Source: Streptomyces sp. MST-110588 (GTDB lineage Bacteria > Actinomycetota > Actinomycetes > Streptomycetales > Streptomycetaceae). Taken from it: a stretch of DNA of 64,000 nucleotides. Where the stretch lies: contig NZ_CP074380.1 in the NCBI RefSeq assembly GCF_022695595.1, positions 2,411,501 to 2,475,500 on the forward strand. Direction: 5' to 3'. The stretch's first letter is position 1. The number at the start of each line of letters is the position of its first letter. Below the pieces are notes generated by a model that was given only the letters and a program-made list of their open reading frames with translations, was not told the DNA's origin and made no database searches. The translations under genes were made by a program, and so were the position numbers. Below, one piece after another: positions 1-11,308 of this stretch.

Positions 1-557
1 TCGACGCCGTAGCCGGCGAAGTCGAACCAGCGGCCGGAGAAGTTGGCCGGGGAGCCGTGGGTGAGGTGCCCGCCGTGCGGCAGGGACATGGCCAGGACGG
101 TGTCGCCGGGGCGCAGCAGGGCGGCGTAGGCGGCCAGGACGGCCGAGGACCCGGAGTGGGCCTGGACGTTGGCGTGTTCGGCGCCGAAGAGGGCCGTGGC
201 GCGCTCCACGGCGATCCGCTCGGCGAGGTCGGCCATCTCGCAGCCGCCGTGGTGGCGGGCGCCGGGGTAGCCCTCGGCGTACTTGTTGGCCAGCGGCGAG
301 CCGAGGGCGGCGAGCACGGCGGGCGAGGTGAAGTTCTCGGCGGCGATGAGCTGGAGGCTCTCGCCCTGGCGGGCGGCCTCCCCCAGCAGCACGTCGGCGA
401 TCTCCGGGTCCTGGCGCAGCAGGGCGGCGAACCCCGGGCCCCACGCGGCTCCCGGGACGTCGGTGCTCTCCTCGCGCCGTCCGGCCGGGCGCTGCTCACG
501 CGCGCGAGCGGCGGCCGTGGGGGCGTGACTCCGGGGTGACGCGGTGGTGGCGGGCAT
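1..557 (-). CDS. glyA: Serine hydroxymethyltransferase, 3' part cut off by window edge
   Basis: N-terminal 185 residues or so of a PLP-dependent serine hydroxymethyltransferase, which interconverts serine and glycine and charges tetrahydrofolate with a one-carbon unit. Visible landmarks are [15 protein letters not shown], then [15 protein letters not shown], then [11 protein letters not shown] and [12 protein letters not shown], in the family order. The tract GARHHGG replaces the more usual GxRYYGG, which suggests a divergent paralogue. Translation from the ATG at 557 gives an Ala/Arg-rich leader of about 30 residues before the conserved core. The PLP-lysine region lies beyond the left edge. 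It heads the leftward neighbour of the translation-factor block and probably has its own promoter in 558-745. Confidence 0.9.
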   Translation of the reverse strand, partial: MPATTASPRSHAPTAAARAREQRPAGRREESTDVPGAAWGPGFAALLRQDPEIADVLLGEAARQGESLQLIAAENFTSPAVLAALGSPLANKYAEGYPGARHHGGCEMADLAERIAVERATALFGAEHANVQAHSGSSAVLAAYAALLRPGDTVLAMSLPHGGHLTHGSPANFSGRWFDFAGYGV

Positions 558-745
558 GGCGGGCTCCGGGCCTCGTACGGGACGTAGTCCCAATGTAGGC
601 GCGGTGGGAGGTTCGGGCGCGGTGTGCGGGCCGGCCGTGCCCCGCCGGGCCTGCGCGGCGGCTCCCAGGGCCCTCGTGGGCCCCTTTCGGCCCCGCCGGT
701 GCCCCCGGAGCCCGGTCGCCGCCCGCGGGCTGCCGCACGGCCGCT

Positions 746-767
746 GAGGGCGCCGGACGGCGCCCTC
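746..767 (-). terminator. GC-rich hairpin after the phosphatase gene
   Basis: Perfect 9-bp inverted repeat (GAGGGCGCC / GGCGCCCTC) around a 4-base loop, starting four bases past the stop codon at 771. It has no T tract, which is usual for Streptomyces terminators. It separates the tsaC-phosphatase unit from glyA. Confidence 0.6.
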
Positions 768-770
768 CGT

Positions 771-1433
771 TCAGGCGCGGGCCGGCACTCCCGTCAGGGC
801 CGTGACCACCGGGTCGAGCGCCTGGTTGATCTCGTCCCCGATGGAGCGGAAGAACGTGATCGGGGCGCCGTACGGGTCGTAGACCTCGTCGGCCTCCGCG
901 TTCGGCGCCAGCAGCCAGCCGCGCAGCGCTGCGGCGGCACCGACCAGCGCGCGGGCCCGCTCCACCAGCCCGCCGTCGGGCAGCGAGGGGTCGGGCTCGG
1001 GCAGCGTGGCGGGGTCTATGGCCCGTACGAGCCGGTTGAACTCCTTGAGGGTGAAGGTGCGCAGCCCGGCGGAGTGGCCCATGGAGATGACCTGCGCGCG
1101 GTGGTCGCGGGTCGCGGTCAGCACCAGGTCGGCCCGGATGACGTGCTCGTCCAGCAGTTCGCGGCCGATGAAGCCGGCCGGGTCCGCGCCGTAGTCCGCC
1201 AGGACGGTGGCGGCGTGTGCCTCCATGGGCGCGCCCTCGTGGCCCCAGGTGCCGGCGCTCTCCACGACCAGGCCGCCCCGCCGGTCCTCACCCAGGCGCA
1301 GGTCCAGGGCGTGGCGGTGCAGCCGCTCGGTGATGGGCGAGCGGCAGACGTTGCCGGTGCTGACGTGGAGGATGCGGAAGGTGCAAGGGCCCTCGTCGCC
1401 TGGTCCCGCTATGCCACGCCCCAGGGGGGCCAT
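771..1433 (-). CDS. Low-molecular-weight protein-tyrosine-phosphatase-like protein with Cys-to-Ser change
   Basis: A 220-residue protein of the LMW-PTP/arsenate reductase fold. The P-loop near residue 27 reads HVSTGNVCRSPITERL. In active enzymes it is CxGNxCRSP, where the first Cys is the nucleophile of the CX5R motif. Here that position is Ser, while the second Cys, Arg and Ser-Pro are kept. The distal acid loop survives as EVYDPYG. Without the nucleophile, phosphatase activity is doubtful; a binding role or another chemistry is possible. The ATG at 1433 overlaps the tsaC stop by one base (TGATG) and has GAGG upstream, so the two are translationally coupled. Confidence 0.85.
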   Translation of the reverse strand: MAPLGRGIAGPGDEGPCTFRILHVSTGNVCRSPITERLHRHALDLRLGEDRRGGLVVESAGTWGHEGAPMEAHAATVLADYGADPAGFIGRELLDEHVIRADLVLTATRDHRAQVISMGHSAGLRTFTLKEFNRLVRAIDPATLPEPDPSLPDGGLVERARALVGAAAALRGWLLAPNAEADEVYDPYGAPITFFRSIGDEINQALDPVVTALTGVPARA

Positions 1434-2080
1434 CAATTGGCCACCTCAAGCTCGGGTACCACCTTGCGCAGCTCCTCCGCGCTGATCGCGCCCGCGCGCA
1501 GCAGCACCGGCGTGGCGCCGGTGACGTCGACGATCGAGGACGGCACGGCGGCGGGGGTGGGGCCGCCGTCCAGGTACACCGAGACGGAGTCGCCGAGCAT
1601 CCGCTGCGCGGCGTCGCAGTCCTGCGGGGAGGGGTGGCCCGTGAGGTTGGCGCTGGAGACGGCCATCGGGCCGAACTCCGTCAGCAGCTCGATCGCGACG
1701 GGGTGCAGCGGCATACGGACCGCGACCGTGCCCCGGGTCTCGCCCAGGTCCCACGTCAGCGACGGCTGGTGGTGGGCGACCAGGGTCAGCGCGCCCGGCC
1801 AGAAGGCGTCGACCAGCTCCCAGGCCTGCTCGGAGAAGTCCGTGACGAGCCCGTGGAGGGTGTTGGGGGAGCCGACCAGGACCGGGGAGGGCATGCCGCG
1901 CCCGCGGCCCTTGGCCTCCAGCAGGTCGCCGACGGCCTCGGCGCTGAACGCGTCCGCGCCGATGCCGTAGACGGTGTCGGTCGGCAGCACGACCAGCTCG
2001 CCGCGGCGGACGGCCGCGGCGGCCTCGCGCAGACCGGTCGCGCGGTCGGTCGCGTCGCTGCAGTCGTAACGCCGTGCCAT
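1433..2080 (-). CDS. tsaC: L-threonylcarbamoyladenylate synthase (Sua5/YwlC/TsaC family)
   Basis: A 215-residue protein that makes threonylcarbamoyl-AMP from threonine, bicarbonate and ATP, the first step of the t6A37 modification of ANN-decoding tRNAs. The family signature VVLPTDTVYGIGADAF lies near residues 30-45, followed by KGRGRGMPSPVLV, GTVAVRMPLHP and PMAVSSANLTGHPSP. It is single-domain, without the C-terminal Sua5 extension. The ATG at 2080 follows GAGGAGG by 8 bases. The neighbours prmC and prfA also serve translation. Confidence 0.93.
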   Translation of the reverse strand: MARRYDCSDATDRATGLREAAAAVRRGELVVLPTDTVYGIGADAFSAEAVGDLLEAKGRGRGMPSPVLVGSPNTLHGLVTDFSEQAWELVDAFWPGALTLVAHHQPSLTWDLGETRGTVAVRMPLHPVAIELLTEFGPMAVSSANLTGHPSPQDCDAAQRMLGDSVSVYLDGGPTPAAVPSSIVDVTGATPVLLRAGAISAEELRKVVPELEVAN

Positions 2081-2223
2081 TTAACGGACCTCCTCGTGCG
2101 GAACGGATGCTGTCTTCTCCCGGACCTTCTCCCGGACACGGGCCGGCGGCGCCGGGAGCGGTGCCGGGGCCGGCGACAGGGCCGGGAGCTGCGGCGCCCG
2201 GGGCGCCGGGAACACGCGCCGGG

Positions 2224-3069
2224 TCATGGCGTCGCCCTGCGCGCGGTGGCGAAGCGCGGCCGGTTGTTCAGGTCCGGGTGGTCGGCCGCGTCGGCCCAGC
2301 CCCGTTCCTCGGCGAAGATCCACGGGACCTGGCCGCCCTGGGTGTCGGCGTGCTCGACGACGACCACGCCGCCGGGCCGCAGCAGGCGGTGTGCGGTCCG
2401 CTCGATGCCCCGGATGGTGTCCAGGCCGTCCTCGCCCGAGAAGAGCGCGAGCTCGGGGTCGTGGTCGCGCGCCTCGGGGGCGACGTACTCCCACTCGGTC
2501 AGCGGGATGTACGGCGGGTTGGAGATGACCAGGTCGACCTGGCCGTCCAGCTCGGGGAACGCGGTCAGCGCATCACCCTGCTGGAGAACGACGCGGGACC
2601 CCTGGACGTTCTTGCGCGCCCACCGCATGGCGTCTTCCGACAGCTCCACGGCGTGCACCCGCGAGCGCGGCACCTCCTGGGCCAGCGCCAGTGCGATGGC
2701 GCCCGAGCCGGTGCACAGGTCCACGATCAGCGGCTCGACGACGTCCATCGCGCGGACCGCGTCTATCGCCCAGCCGACGACCGACTCGGTCTCCGGCCGG
2801 GGGACGAAGACACCCGGGCCGACGTGCAGCTCCAGATAGCGGAAGAAGGCGCGGCCGGTGATGTGCTGGAGCGGTTCGCGGGCCTCGCGGCGGGCCACCG
2901 CCTCCCAGTAGCGGGCGTCGAAATCCGCGTCGGCGACCGCGTGCAGCTCGCCCCGCTTGACGCCGTGCACGTGTGCGGCGAGCTCTTCCGCGTCGAAGCG
3001 CGGCGAGGGCACGCCTGCGTCGGCCAGCCGCTGGGTGGCCTGGGCCACCTCGGCGAGCAGCAGGTTCAC
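2224..3069 (-). CDS. prmC: Release factor glutamine methyltransferase PrmC/HemK
   Basis: A 281-residue SAM-dependent N5-glutamine methyltransferase that modifies the Gln of the GGQ motif in peptide release factors. The N-terminal helical substrate-binding domain has PSPRFDAEELAAHV and the sugar-nucleotide-like stretch LQHITGRAFF. The Rossmann domain shows DLCTGSGAIALALA (SAM loop), and the catalytic NPPY motif is present (LVISNPPYIP). The GTG start at 3069 is preceded by GGAGG 6 bases away. It lies directly downstream of prfA, its substrate, the common arrangement in bacteria. Confidence 0.95.
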   Translation of the reverse strand: MNLLLAEVAQATQRLADAGVPSPRFDAEELAAHVHGVKRGELHAVADADFDARYWEAVARREAREPLQHITGRAFFRYLELHVGPGVFVPRPETESVVGWAIDAVRAMDVVEPLIVDLCTGSGAIALALAQEVPRSRVHAVELSEDAMRWARKNVQGSRVVLQQGDALTAFPELDGQVDLVISNPPYIPLTEWEYVAPEARDHDPELALFSGEDGLDTIRGIERTAHRLLRPGGVVVVEHADTQGGQVPWIFAEERGWADAADHPDLNNRPRFATARRATP

Positions 3070-3150
3070 TGGGGTCCTCCAGCCGGTACGTACAGGGCTC
3101 GGGTGCGGGTCGGGGTCACGGCATGCCAGGGGCCTGCGGCACGGCGCGGG

Positions 3151-4230
3151 TCACTGGGCGGCGGCCAGCTTGGCAGCCGAGTCGGCGTCCACGCACGCCT
3201 GGATCACCGGGTCCAGTTCGCCGTCGAGCACCTGGTCCAAGTTGTACGCCTTGAAACCGACCCGGTGGTCGGAGATCCGGTTCTCCGGGAAGTTGTAGGT
3301 ACGGATCCGCTCGGAGCGGTCGACGGTGCGGACCTGGCTGCGCCGGGCGTCCGACGCCTCCCGCTCGGCCTCCTCCTGGGCCGCGGCCAGCAGCCGCGAG
3401 CGCAGGATACGCAGGGCCTGCTCCTTGTTCTGGAGCTGGCTCTTCTCGTTCTGGCAGGAGACGACGATGCCGGTGGGCAGGTGGGTGATCCGTACGGCGG
3501 AGTCGGTGGTGTTGACCGACTGGCCGCCGGGGCCGGAGGAGCGGTAGACGTCGATGCGCAGGTCGTTCGGGCCGATCTCGACCTCGACCTCCTCGGCCTC
3601 GGGCGTGACGAGCACACCGGCCGCGGAGGTGTGGATACGGCCCTGGGACTCGGTGGCGGGCACCCGCTGGACGCGGTGCACCCCGCCCTCGTACTTCAGG
3701 CGGGCCCACACGCCCTGGCCGGGCTCGGTGGCGCCGCCCCCGCCCTTGGTCTTCACGGCGACCTGGACGTCCTTGTAGCCGCCGAGGTCGGACTCGTTGG
3801 CGTCCAGGATCTCGGTCTTCCAGCCGACGCGCTCGGCGTAGCGCAGGTACATGCGCAGCAGGTCGCCGGCGAACAGCGCGGACTCCTCGCCGCCCTCGCC
3901 CGCCTTGATCTCCAGGATGACGTCCTTGTCGTCGCTGGGGTCGCGGGGTACGAGCAGCAGGCGCAGCTTGTCGGTCAGCTCCTCGCGCCGGACCTCCAGG
4001 TCCTTGACCTCGTCGGCGAATTCCGGGTCGTCGGCGGCCAGTTCCCGGGCGGTGACGATGTCCTCGCCGGTCTGCTTCCAGGCGCGGTACGCCGTGATGA
4101 TCGGGGTCAGTTCGAAATAGCGCTTGTTGAGCCGGGTGGCCTCGCGCTGGTCGGCGTGGACCGCGGGGTCGGCCAGCCGCTTTTCAAGGTCGGCGTGCTC
4201 GCCGATCAGTTCTTCGACCGCCTCGAACAT
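3151..4230 (-). CDS. prfA: Peptide chain release factor 1
   Basis: A 359-residue class I release factor that reads UAA and UAG and triggers peptide release. The stop-codon recognition tripeptide PAT is in [16 protein letters not shown], and the catalytic GGQ is in [16 protein letters not shown]. The N-terminal coiled coil ([17 protein letters not shown]) and the C-terminal basic region ([16 protein letters not shown]) fit RF1, not RF2. ATG at 4230 follows AAGGA. It sits between rpmE and prmC in the order common to actinobacteria. Confidence 0.97.
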   Translation of the reverse strand: MFEAVEELIGEHADLEKRLADPAVHADQREATRLNKRYFELTPIITAYRAWKQTGEDIVTARELAADDPEFADEVKDLEVRREELTDKLRLLLVPRDPSDDKDVILEIKAGEGGEESALFAGDLLRMYLRYAERVGWKTEILDANESDLGGYKDVQVAVKTKGGGGATEPGQGVWARLKYEGGVHRVQRVPATESQGRIHTSAAGVLVTPEAEEVEVEIGPNDLRIDVYRSSGPGGQSVNTTDSAVRITHLPTGIVVSCQNEKSQLQNKEQALRILRSRLLAAAQEEAEREASDARRSQVRTVDRSERIRTYNFPENRISDHRVGFKAYNLDQVLDGELDPVIQACVDADSAAKLAAAQ

Positions 4231-4275
4231 CCTGGGGTTCCTTAGCTGAAGCTGACTCTTGGTGGTGGCCCGGAC

Positions 4276-4326
4276 GACAAAACGCCGGTCCGGTCACCCC
4301 TGCGAAGGGGCGACCGGGAACCGGCG
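4276..4326 (-). terminator. Intrinsic terminator after rpmE
   Basis: A long imperfect hairpin with stem pieces CGCCGGT, CCGGTC and CCCCT around a GCGA loop (4283-4326). On the minus strand it runs directly into TTTTGTC, a short T tract that is rare in this genome. It lies 13 bases past the rpmE stop and insulates prfA. Confidence 0.75.
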
Positions 4327-4338
4327 CCTTGCGGGTCG

Positions 4339-4563
4339 CTACTTCTTGGCGGAGCCAGCGGCCTTGCCGAAGCGGGCCTCGAAGCGGGCCACGCGGCCAC
4401 CGGTGTCGAGGATCTTCTGCTTGCCCGTGTAGAACGGGTGGCACTCCGAGCAGACGTCGGCACGGATGCTGCCGTCGGCCACGGTGCTACGGGTGGTGAA
4501 CGTCGCGCCGCAGGTGCAGCTCACCTGGGTCTCGACGTACTCCGGGTGGATGTCGCGCTTCAA
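4339..4563 (-). CDS. rpmE: 50S ribosomal protein L31, zinc-binding type
   Basis: A 74-residue ribosomal protein starting [16 protein letters not shown]. It keeps the Cys ligands of the zinc-containing (C+) form: CTC near residues 16-18 and CSEC near 37-40, followed by the signature HPFYTGKQ. Streptomyces usually also carry a zinc-free L31 that is induced when zinc is scarce, so this copy is the zinc-replete version. It has its own terminator and lies upstream of prfA. Confidence 0.96.
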   Translation of the reverse strand: MKRDIHPEYVETQVSCTCGATFTTRSTVADGSIRADVCSECHPFYTGKQKILDTGGRVARFEARFGKAAGSAKK

Positions 4564-4763
4564 GGGATTCTCCTAGGTTCGGGAGGGCTCCGGGTCGTCC
4601 GCCGTTTGCGGCACGTGAACCGGGGCCGACGGTCCAGTCTGCCAGCACTGGCCTCATCTCCCCAAACCGGGGTGGGTCAGGAACTATTCCTCACCTCGGT
4701 ACGGAGCCTGTGGCCTGCGGGGACTACGGTGGGTCACCGGCCGGCCGCGCGGCCTGGCCGGCG

Positions 4764-5891
4764 CTACTTCACGTAGCCGGACGTGCCGCCCTTGTCGCCC
4801 GCGGAGTTCTTGGTCGCGGACTTGGGGATGTCCTGGTCCTGCCGCAGCGCGTCCCAGACCTGCCGGCTCTGCGCGGCCAGCGGCAGGACGCGGTTGGGGT
4901 CGGCGGGGTCGTACGTCACGGGCAGCGTCACCATGTGGATGTTCTGCGACCCGATGCCGCCCAGGCTCTTGGACAGGCCCATCAGCTCGTTCACCGAGTC
5001 CAGGTCGGTGTCGGTGGTGATGGCGCTGGTGGCGGTGTCGGCGATGCGGTAGAGCCGCGCCGGGTTGCCGAGCACTCCGATGTTCTTGACCTGGTCCATC
5101 AGCGCCTTGACGAAGGTCTGCTGGAGCTGGATACGGCCCAGGTCGCTGCCGTCGCCGCCCGGGACACCGTGCCGGGTCCGTACCAGGCCCAGGGCCTGCT
5201 CGCCGTTGAGGGTGTGCTTGCCGGGCGGGAGGTTGAGGTGGCTGTCCTTGTCGTTGATCGCCTTGGTGGTGGTGATGTCCACCCCGCCCAGGGCGTCGAT
5301 GAGCTTCTTGAAGCCGGTGAAGTCGACCTCGACGAAGTGGTCCATGCGGATGCCGCTCATGGACTCCACGGTCTTGACGGCGCAGGCCGGGCCGCCGGCC
5401 TCGAAAGCGGTGTTGAACATGGCCCGGCGCTGCCCGGGTATCTTCTTGCCGTCCTTGGTGGTGCAGTCCGGGCGCTGGATCATGGTGTCGCGGGGGATGC
5501 TGACCACGCTGGCCTTCTTGTGGCCCTCGTAGACGTGCACGACCATCGCCGTGTCGGAGCGGGCCGTGCCCTCGTCACGGCCGTAGTCGCCGTTCTTCCC
5601 GGCGCGCGAGTCCGATCCCATGACCAGGATGTCCATCGAGCCGTTGTCGGCGTTGCGCGGCCGGTCGTCGCCGAGCGCGGCGTTGATGTCGACGCCCTTG
5701 AGATTGCCGTTGAGCTTGATGTAGAGGTAGCCGATTCCGGCGCCGCCCAGCAGCACGCAGGCGGCCAGCGCGCACAGGGCGATCTTCAGGGCCCGGCGGC
5801 GCCGGGTCGGCCCCTTGCGCCGGCGGCCGGTGGCACGTATGCCGCGGGAACGGCTTCTGGCCGTCTCCGTGGCGTTGCTGCTGTCCGCCAT
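4764..5891 (-). CDS. LytR-CpsA-Psr (LCP) family cell-wall polymer transferase
   Basis: A 375-residue membrane-anchored LCP protein. These enzymes transfer wall glycopolymers such as teichoic acids from lipid carrier to peptidoglycan. The N-terminus has a basic cytoplasmic tail (about 1-35, RSRSRG, RRRKGPTRRRR) and one membrane segment (about 36-58). The LCP domain follows, with MDILVMGSDSRAG, TDTAMVVHV (SDTAMVV), VSIPRDT and NTAFEAGGP, the usual Arg and Asp positions for pyrophosphate and magnesium. Near the end lies DPADPNRVLPL. It lies between rpmE and rho with long intergenic gaps, so it is probably transcribed on its own. Confidence 0.92.
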   Translation of the reverse strand: MADSSNATETARSRSRGIRATGRRRKGPTRRRRALKIALCALAACVLLGGAGIGYLYIKLNGNLKGVDINAALGDDRPRNADNGSMDILVMGSDSRAGKNGDYGRDEGTARSDTAMVVHVYEGHKKASVVSIPRDTMIQRPDCTTKDGKKIPGQRRAMFNTAFEAGGPACAVKTVESMSGIRMDHFVEVDFTGFKKLIDALGGVDITTTKAINDKDSHLNLPPGKHTLNGEQALGLVRTRHGVPGGDGSDLGRIQLQQTFVKALMDQVKNIGVLGNPARLYRIADTATSAITTDTDLDSVNELMGLSKSLGGIGSQNIHMVTLPVTYDPADPNRVLPLAAQSRQVWDALRQDQDIPKSATKNSAGDKGGTSGYVK

Positions 5892-6437
5892 GTCTTTCTC
5901 AGTCCTCGTCTCTCGGCTGCCCCTCGCCGCCGTCGACCAGCCATGGGTTGTTGCCCCCTGACAGACGGGAGGTAGACCGGAAGGGTTGCACAGGGCATTT
6001 GAGGGCCCTTCTTAGAAAACCGCCGGCCACGGTGTCCGGAACAGGGGCCTTTCGCCCTTCCGACCTGGACTTTCGACCTGAATCGCGGGGTTGGCCGGAA
6101 ACGCGCGTGATCTTTGGATCTGTGCGGAAGGTCTCAGCCGTGCCGGTACGGCCCGCCCCGTAGGCGCGGGGAGACGCCGGTACGCCGGCCCGCGTACGGT
6201 GCGGGCGGCACCCGTACAGCAGACGGCGTGGGTGTACGAGACGCGTACGCCCGTACGGGTTGGCGCCGGGCCGTACGGACGCCGGTGCCCGCACCCGCAC
6301 CGGCGGTGCAGCGGCCTCCTGCGGCTGCGGACGGCTCCTACGGCCGCGGGGGCGCGTACGGCCGCGAGCCGGTCTCGTACGTCTGCGCGCAGCCGCGTGT
6401 GGCCGCGTGTGACCGCATGTGGCCGCGGACAGCACGA
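5892..6437. other. Gene-free interval between the LCP gene and the rho terminator
   Basis: About 550 bases without a convincing reading frame on either strand. From about 6150 to 6390 it is crowded with GTACGG/CGTACG words, a common non-coding and codon-biased word in Streptomyces. The part nearest 5900-6010 should hold the LCP promoter and leader. No clear promoter hexamers were found. Confidence 0.5.
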
Positions 6438-6471
6438 AGCCCTCCCCGCCACCGGAGTGGCGAGGAGGGCT
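6438..6471 (-). terminator. Strong hairpin after rho
   Basis: A 15-bp stem with one mismatch (arms AGCCCTCCCCGCCAC and GTGGCGAGGAGGGCT) closing a CGGA loop, 50 bases past the rho stop. No T tract. Confidence 0.7.
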
Positions 6472-6521
6472 TACGGCGCTCGCGGCGTCTACCGCCGTGC
6501 GGGCGTCAGACGGCGCGCACG

Positions 6522-8600
<2,079 letters not shown>

Positions 8601-8966
8601 GAAGGGTCCTTCCCTGGAGCGGGCGTCGGCCTGTCTGGCTCGGCGACCGGTTGTGCTGTCCGGCTGCGGTCCTTTTGGTCTGTCGGACCGGGCCGGGGCG
8701 GTGGTCCCGCCTGATACGGCGGAGAGATCAGTTCATGATTCCGGCGCGAGGAGATGCTGTGTGACTCATGTCCGCCACGCCGATTCCGGAGCGTGCTCGC
8801 TTCTGCTTCAGGCAACTGCTCCAAGCAGTTTGGGAGGCTCCCGGAAGAAAGGTGGTCCCGGATCGGGACACGAAGCACCGCGCCACGCAGGCGTCGGGTA
8901 CTCACTTGAGGTTAACACTACCGGATCCAACAAACATTCCCCCTCTCCAAGACCGGCAATCGTCGA
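8601..8966 (-). promoter_or_regulatory. rho leader and promoter region
   Basis: This 366-base gap separates rho from the thrB stop. On the minus strand an AT-richer patch around 8905-8935 (reading TAGTGTTAAC) is the most promoter-like sequence. Between it and the start codon lies a GTCCCG-GAT-CGGGAC hairpin (about 8853-8868). A long structured leader would suit Rho autoregulation, but neither the promoter nor the attenuator is proven here. Confidence 0.35.
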
Positions 8967-9883
8967 TCACCCGGTGAGCGGCAGGACGCAGGCGCCCCGC
9001 GTGTCGAGTGACAGCCGGTTGGCCGCCCACCCCTCGCCCGCCAGCCGTGCGACCTTGTCGGCCGCACCGTCCTCGGCCAGCGCGAGCACCGTGGGGCCCG
9101 CGCCGGAGATGACCGCGGGGACGCCGTCCGCGCGCAGTCGGTTCACCAGGGCCGCGCTGTCCGGCATCGCGGGAGCACGGTACTCCTGGTGAAGTCGGTC
9201 CTCGGTCGCGGCGAGCAGCAGCTCGGGACGCCTGGTCAGGGCCTCCACGAGCAGTGCCGCACGACCGGCGTTGGCCGCGGCGTCCACATGGGGGACGGTA
9301 CGCGGCAGCAGCCCCCGGGCGGTCTTGGTCAGTACCGGCTTACCCGGCACGAAGACCACCGGAACGATGGAATCCAAGGGGTCCATCCTGATCGCCCGCG
9401 CGGAGCCGGTATCCATCCAGGCCAGGGTGAAACCGCCCATCAGGCAGGCGGCGACATTGTCCGGATGGCCCTCGATCTCCGTGGCCAGTTCGAGCAGCGC
9501 GGCGTCGTCCAGCCGCTGCTCGCCGCCTATCGTCACGGCGCGGGCGGCGACGATGCCCGCGCAGATGGCGGCGGAGGAGGACCCCAGGCCCCGCCCGTGC
9601 GGGATGCGGTTGGCGCAGACGATTTCCAGTCCGCGCGGCTGTCCGCCGAGCAGGTCGAAGGCCGCGCGCAGCGCCCGTACGAGCAGGTGGTTCTCGTCGC
9701 GCGGCAGGGTCTGGGCGCCCTCACCTGCGATGTCGACGTGCAGACCGGAGTCGGCGACACGCACCACGACATCGTCGTACAGCCCCAGTGACAGCCCCAG
9801 GGCGTCGAAGCCGGGGCCGAGATTGGCGCTGGTGGCGGGGTGCGCACCCGGACGGCGGCGGCGCGGAACGCGGGACCGGCCAT
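8967..9883 (-). CDS. thrB: Homoserine kinase, frameshifted near the N-terminus
   Basis: GHMP-family kinase that phosphorylates homoserine in threonine synthesis. The body from PATSANLGPGFDALG to the end is intact, with the ATP loop PHGRGLGSSSAA and the C-terminal VISGAGPTVLAL. The expected start, ATG at 9883 (AGGAGAG upstream, MAGPAFRAAAVRVR), is one frame off. The join falls at a run of four C on the minus strand (9837-9840); a fifth C would give VRVRTPATSANLGPG and a normal 305-residue protein. As written, only an internal GTG at 9767 opens the rest, without the substrate-binding N-terminus. Sequencing error or true mutation cannot be told apart here. Operon hom-thrC-thrB. Confidence 0.88.
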
Positions 9884-10197
9884 CGCTCGATGACTCTCCT
9901 TGATTGATGCTGCGGTACTGCCCCGGAACGCCGCGGCACCGAGGTGCCCGGCCGGCTCATGGGGACCGTTCTGACCTGCCCTGCACTCCACCGCACGAGC
10001 AGTGGGGAGGGGAGTTGGCTGCCAGCCTATCGAAGGAAGGTTCTGCGGCGACATAGGGCGCACGGGAGGCGCACGATGCGTGTCGCACGCCTCCGGCCCC
10101 TCTGGCGCCGACTTTGCAGCCTTTGCAGAATTTGCTCGACGGGGTTTTCCGGGAGGTACGGCGCCCGGCGGCGCCGCCCTTTCCCCTGCGGATTCCC

Positions 10198-11301
10198 TTA
10201 CGCCAGACCCAGCCGTTCGGCGGCGGCGTCCGCGTCGATCGGGACCGTGACCGGCTGCGGGGCGCCGGCCACCGCCCAGTCGGGGTCCTTCAGGCCGTTG
10301 CCGGTGACCGTGCACACGATGCGCTGGCCCGGATCGACCCTGCCCTCGTCGGCAGCTTTGAGCAGACCGGCGACCGACGCGGCCGAGGCGGGCTCGACGA
10401 AGACGCCCTCCTGGGCGGCCAGCAGCCGGTAGGCGGCCAGGATCTGACGGTCGGTCACCTCGTCGATGAAGCCGCCGGACTCGTCCCGGGCCTGCTCGGC
10501 CAGGTGCCAGGACGCGGGGTTGCCGATGCGGATGGCGGTGGCGATGGTGTGCGGGTCCTTGACCACCTCGCCGCGCACGATCGGGGCGCTGCCCGACGCC
10601 TGGAAGCCCCACATGCGCGGGGTGCGCGAGGCGATGCCGTCGGCGGCGTACTCCTTGTAGCCCTTCCAGTAGGCGGTGATGTTCCCGGCGTTGCCCACGG
10701 GCAGGACGTGGATGTCCGGGGCGTCGGTGAGCATGTCGACGATCTCGAAGGCGGCGGTCTTCTGCCCCTCGATACGGACCGGGTTGACGGAGTTCACAAG
10801 TGCGACCGGGTACCTGTCGGAAAGGCCGCGCGCAAGGGTCAGACAGTCGTCGAAATTGCCGTCGATCTGGAGGATCTTCGCCCCGTGCACCAGTGCCTGC
10901 CCCATCTTGCCCAGGGCGATCTTGCCCTGCGGGACCAGGACGGCGCAGACCATTCCGGCCCGTACGGCATAGGCGGCGGCCGAGGCGGAGGTGTTGCCGG
11001 TGGAGGCGCAGATGACGGCCTTGGCGCCCTCCTCCTTCGCCCGGGTGATGGCCATGGTCATGCCACGGTCTTTGAAGGAGCCGGTGGGGTTGGCGCCCTC
11101 CACCTTGAGGTGAACCTCACAGCCCGTACGCTCGGAGAGCACCTGCGCGGGCACCAGCGGCGTGCCGCCCTCACGGAGGGTGACGGCCTCGGTGGTGTCG
11201 CCGACCGGGAGGCGGTCGCGGTATTCCTCGATGATGCCGCGCCACTGACGGTTCGCGGGACGGTTCGCGGTGGACGCATTCGCGCTGGACATAACAGACA
11301 T
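10198..11301 (-). CDS. thrC: Threonine synthase
   Basis: A 367-residue fold-type II PLP enzyme that turns O-phosphohomoserine into threonine. The PLP lysine is in [14 protein letters not shown], near residue 70. The phosphate-binding loop is [14 protein letters not shown], and [16 protein letters not shown] is the Gly-rich PLP cradle. The ATG at 11301 was chosen over the upstream start at 11343 because AAAGGA lies just before it and the longer form would overlap hom. It follows hom by 7 bases, so hom and thrC share a transcript. Confidence 0.95.
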   Translation of the reverse strand: MSVMSSANASTANRPANRQWRGIIEEYRDRLPVGDTTEAVTLREGGTPLVPAQVLSERTGCEVHLKVEGANPTGSFKDRGMTMAITRAKEEGAKAVICASTGNTSASAAAYAVRAGMVCAVLVPQGKIALGKMGQALVHGAKILQIDGNFDDCLTLARGLSDRYPVALVNSVNPVRIEGQKTAAFEIVDMLTDAPDIHVLPVGNAGNITAYWKGYKEYAADGIASRTPRMWGFQASGSAPIVRGEVVKDPHTIATAIRIGNPASWHLAEQARDESGGFIDEVTDRQILAAYRLLAAQEGVFVEPASAASVAGLLKAADEGRVDPGQRIVCTVTGNGLKDPDWAVAGAPQPVTVPIDADAAAERLGLA

Positions 11302-11308
11302 GGTTCCT

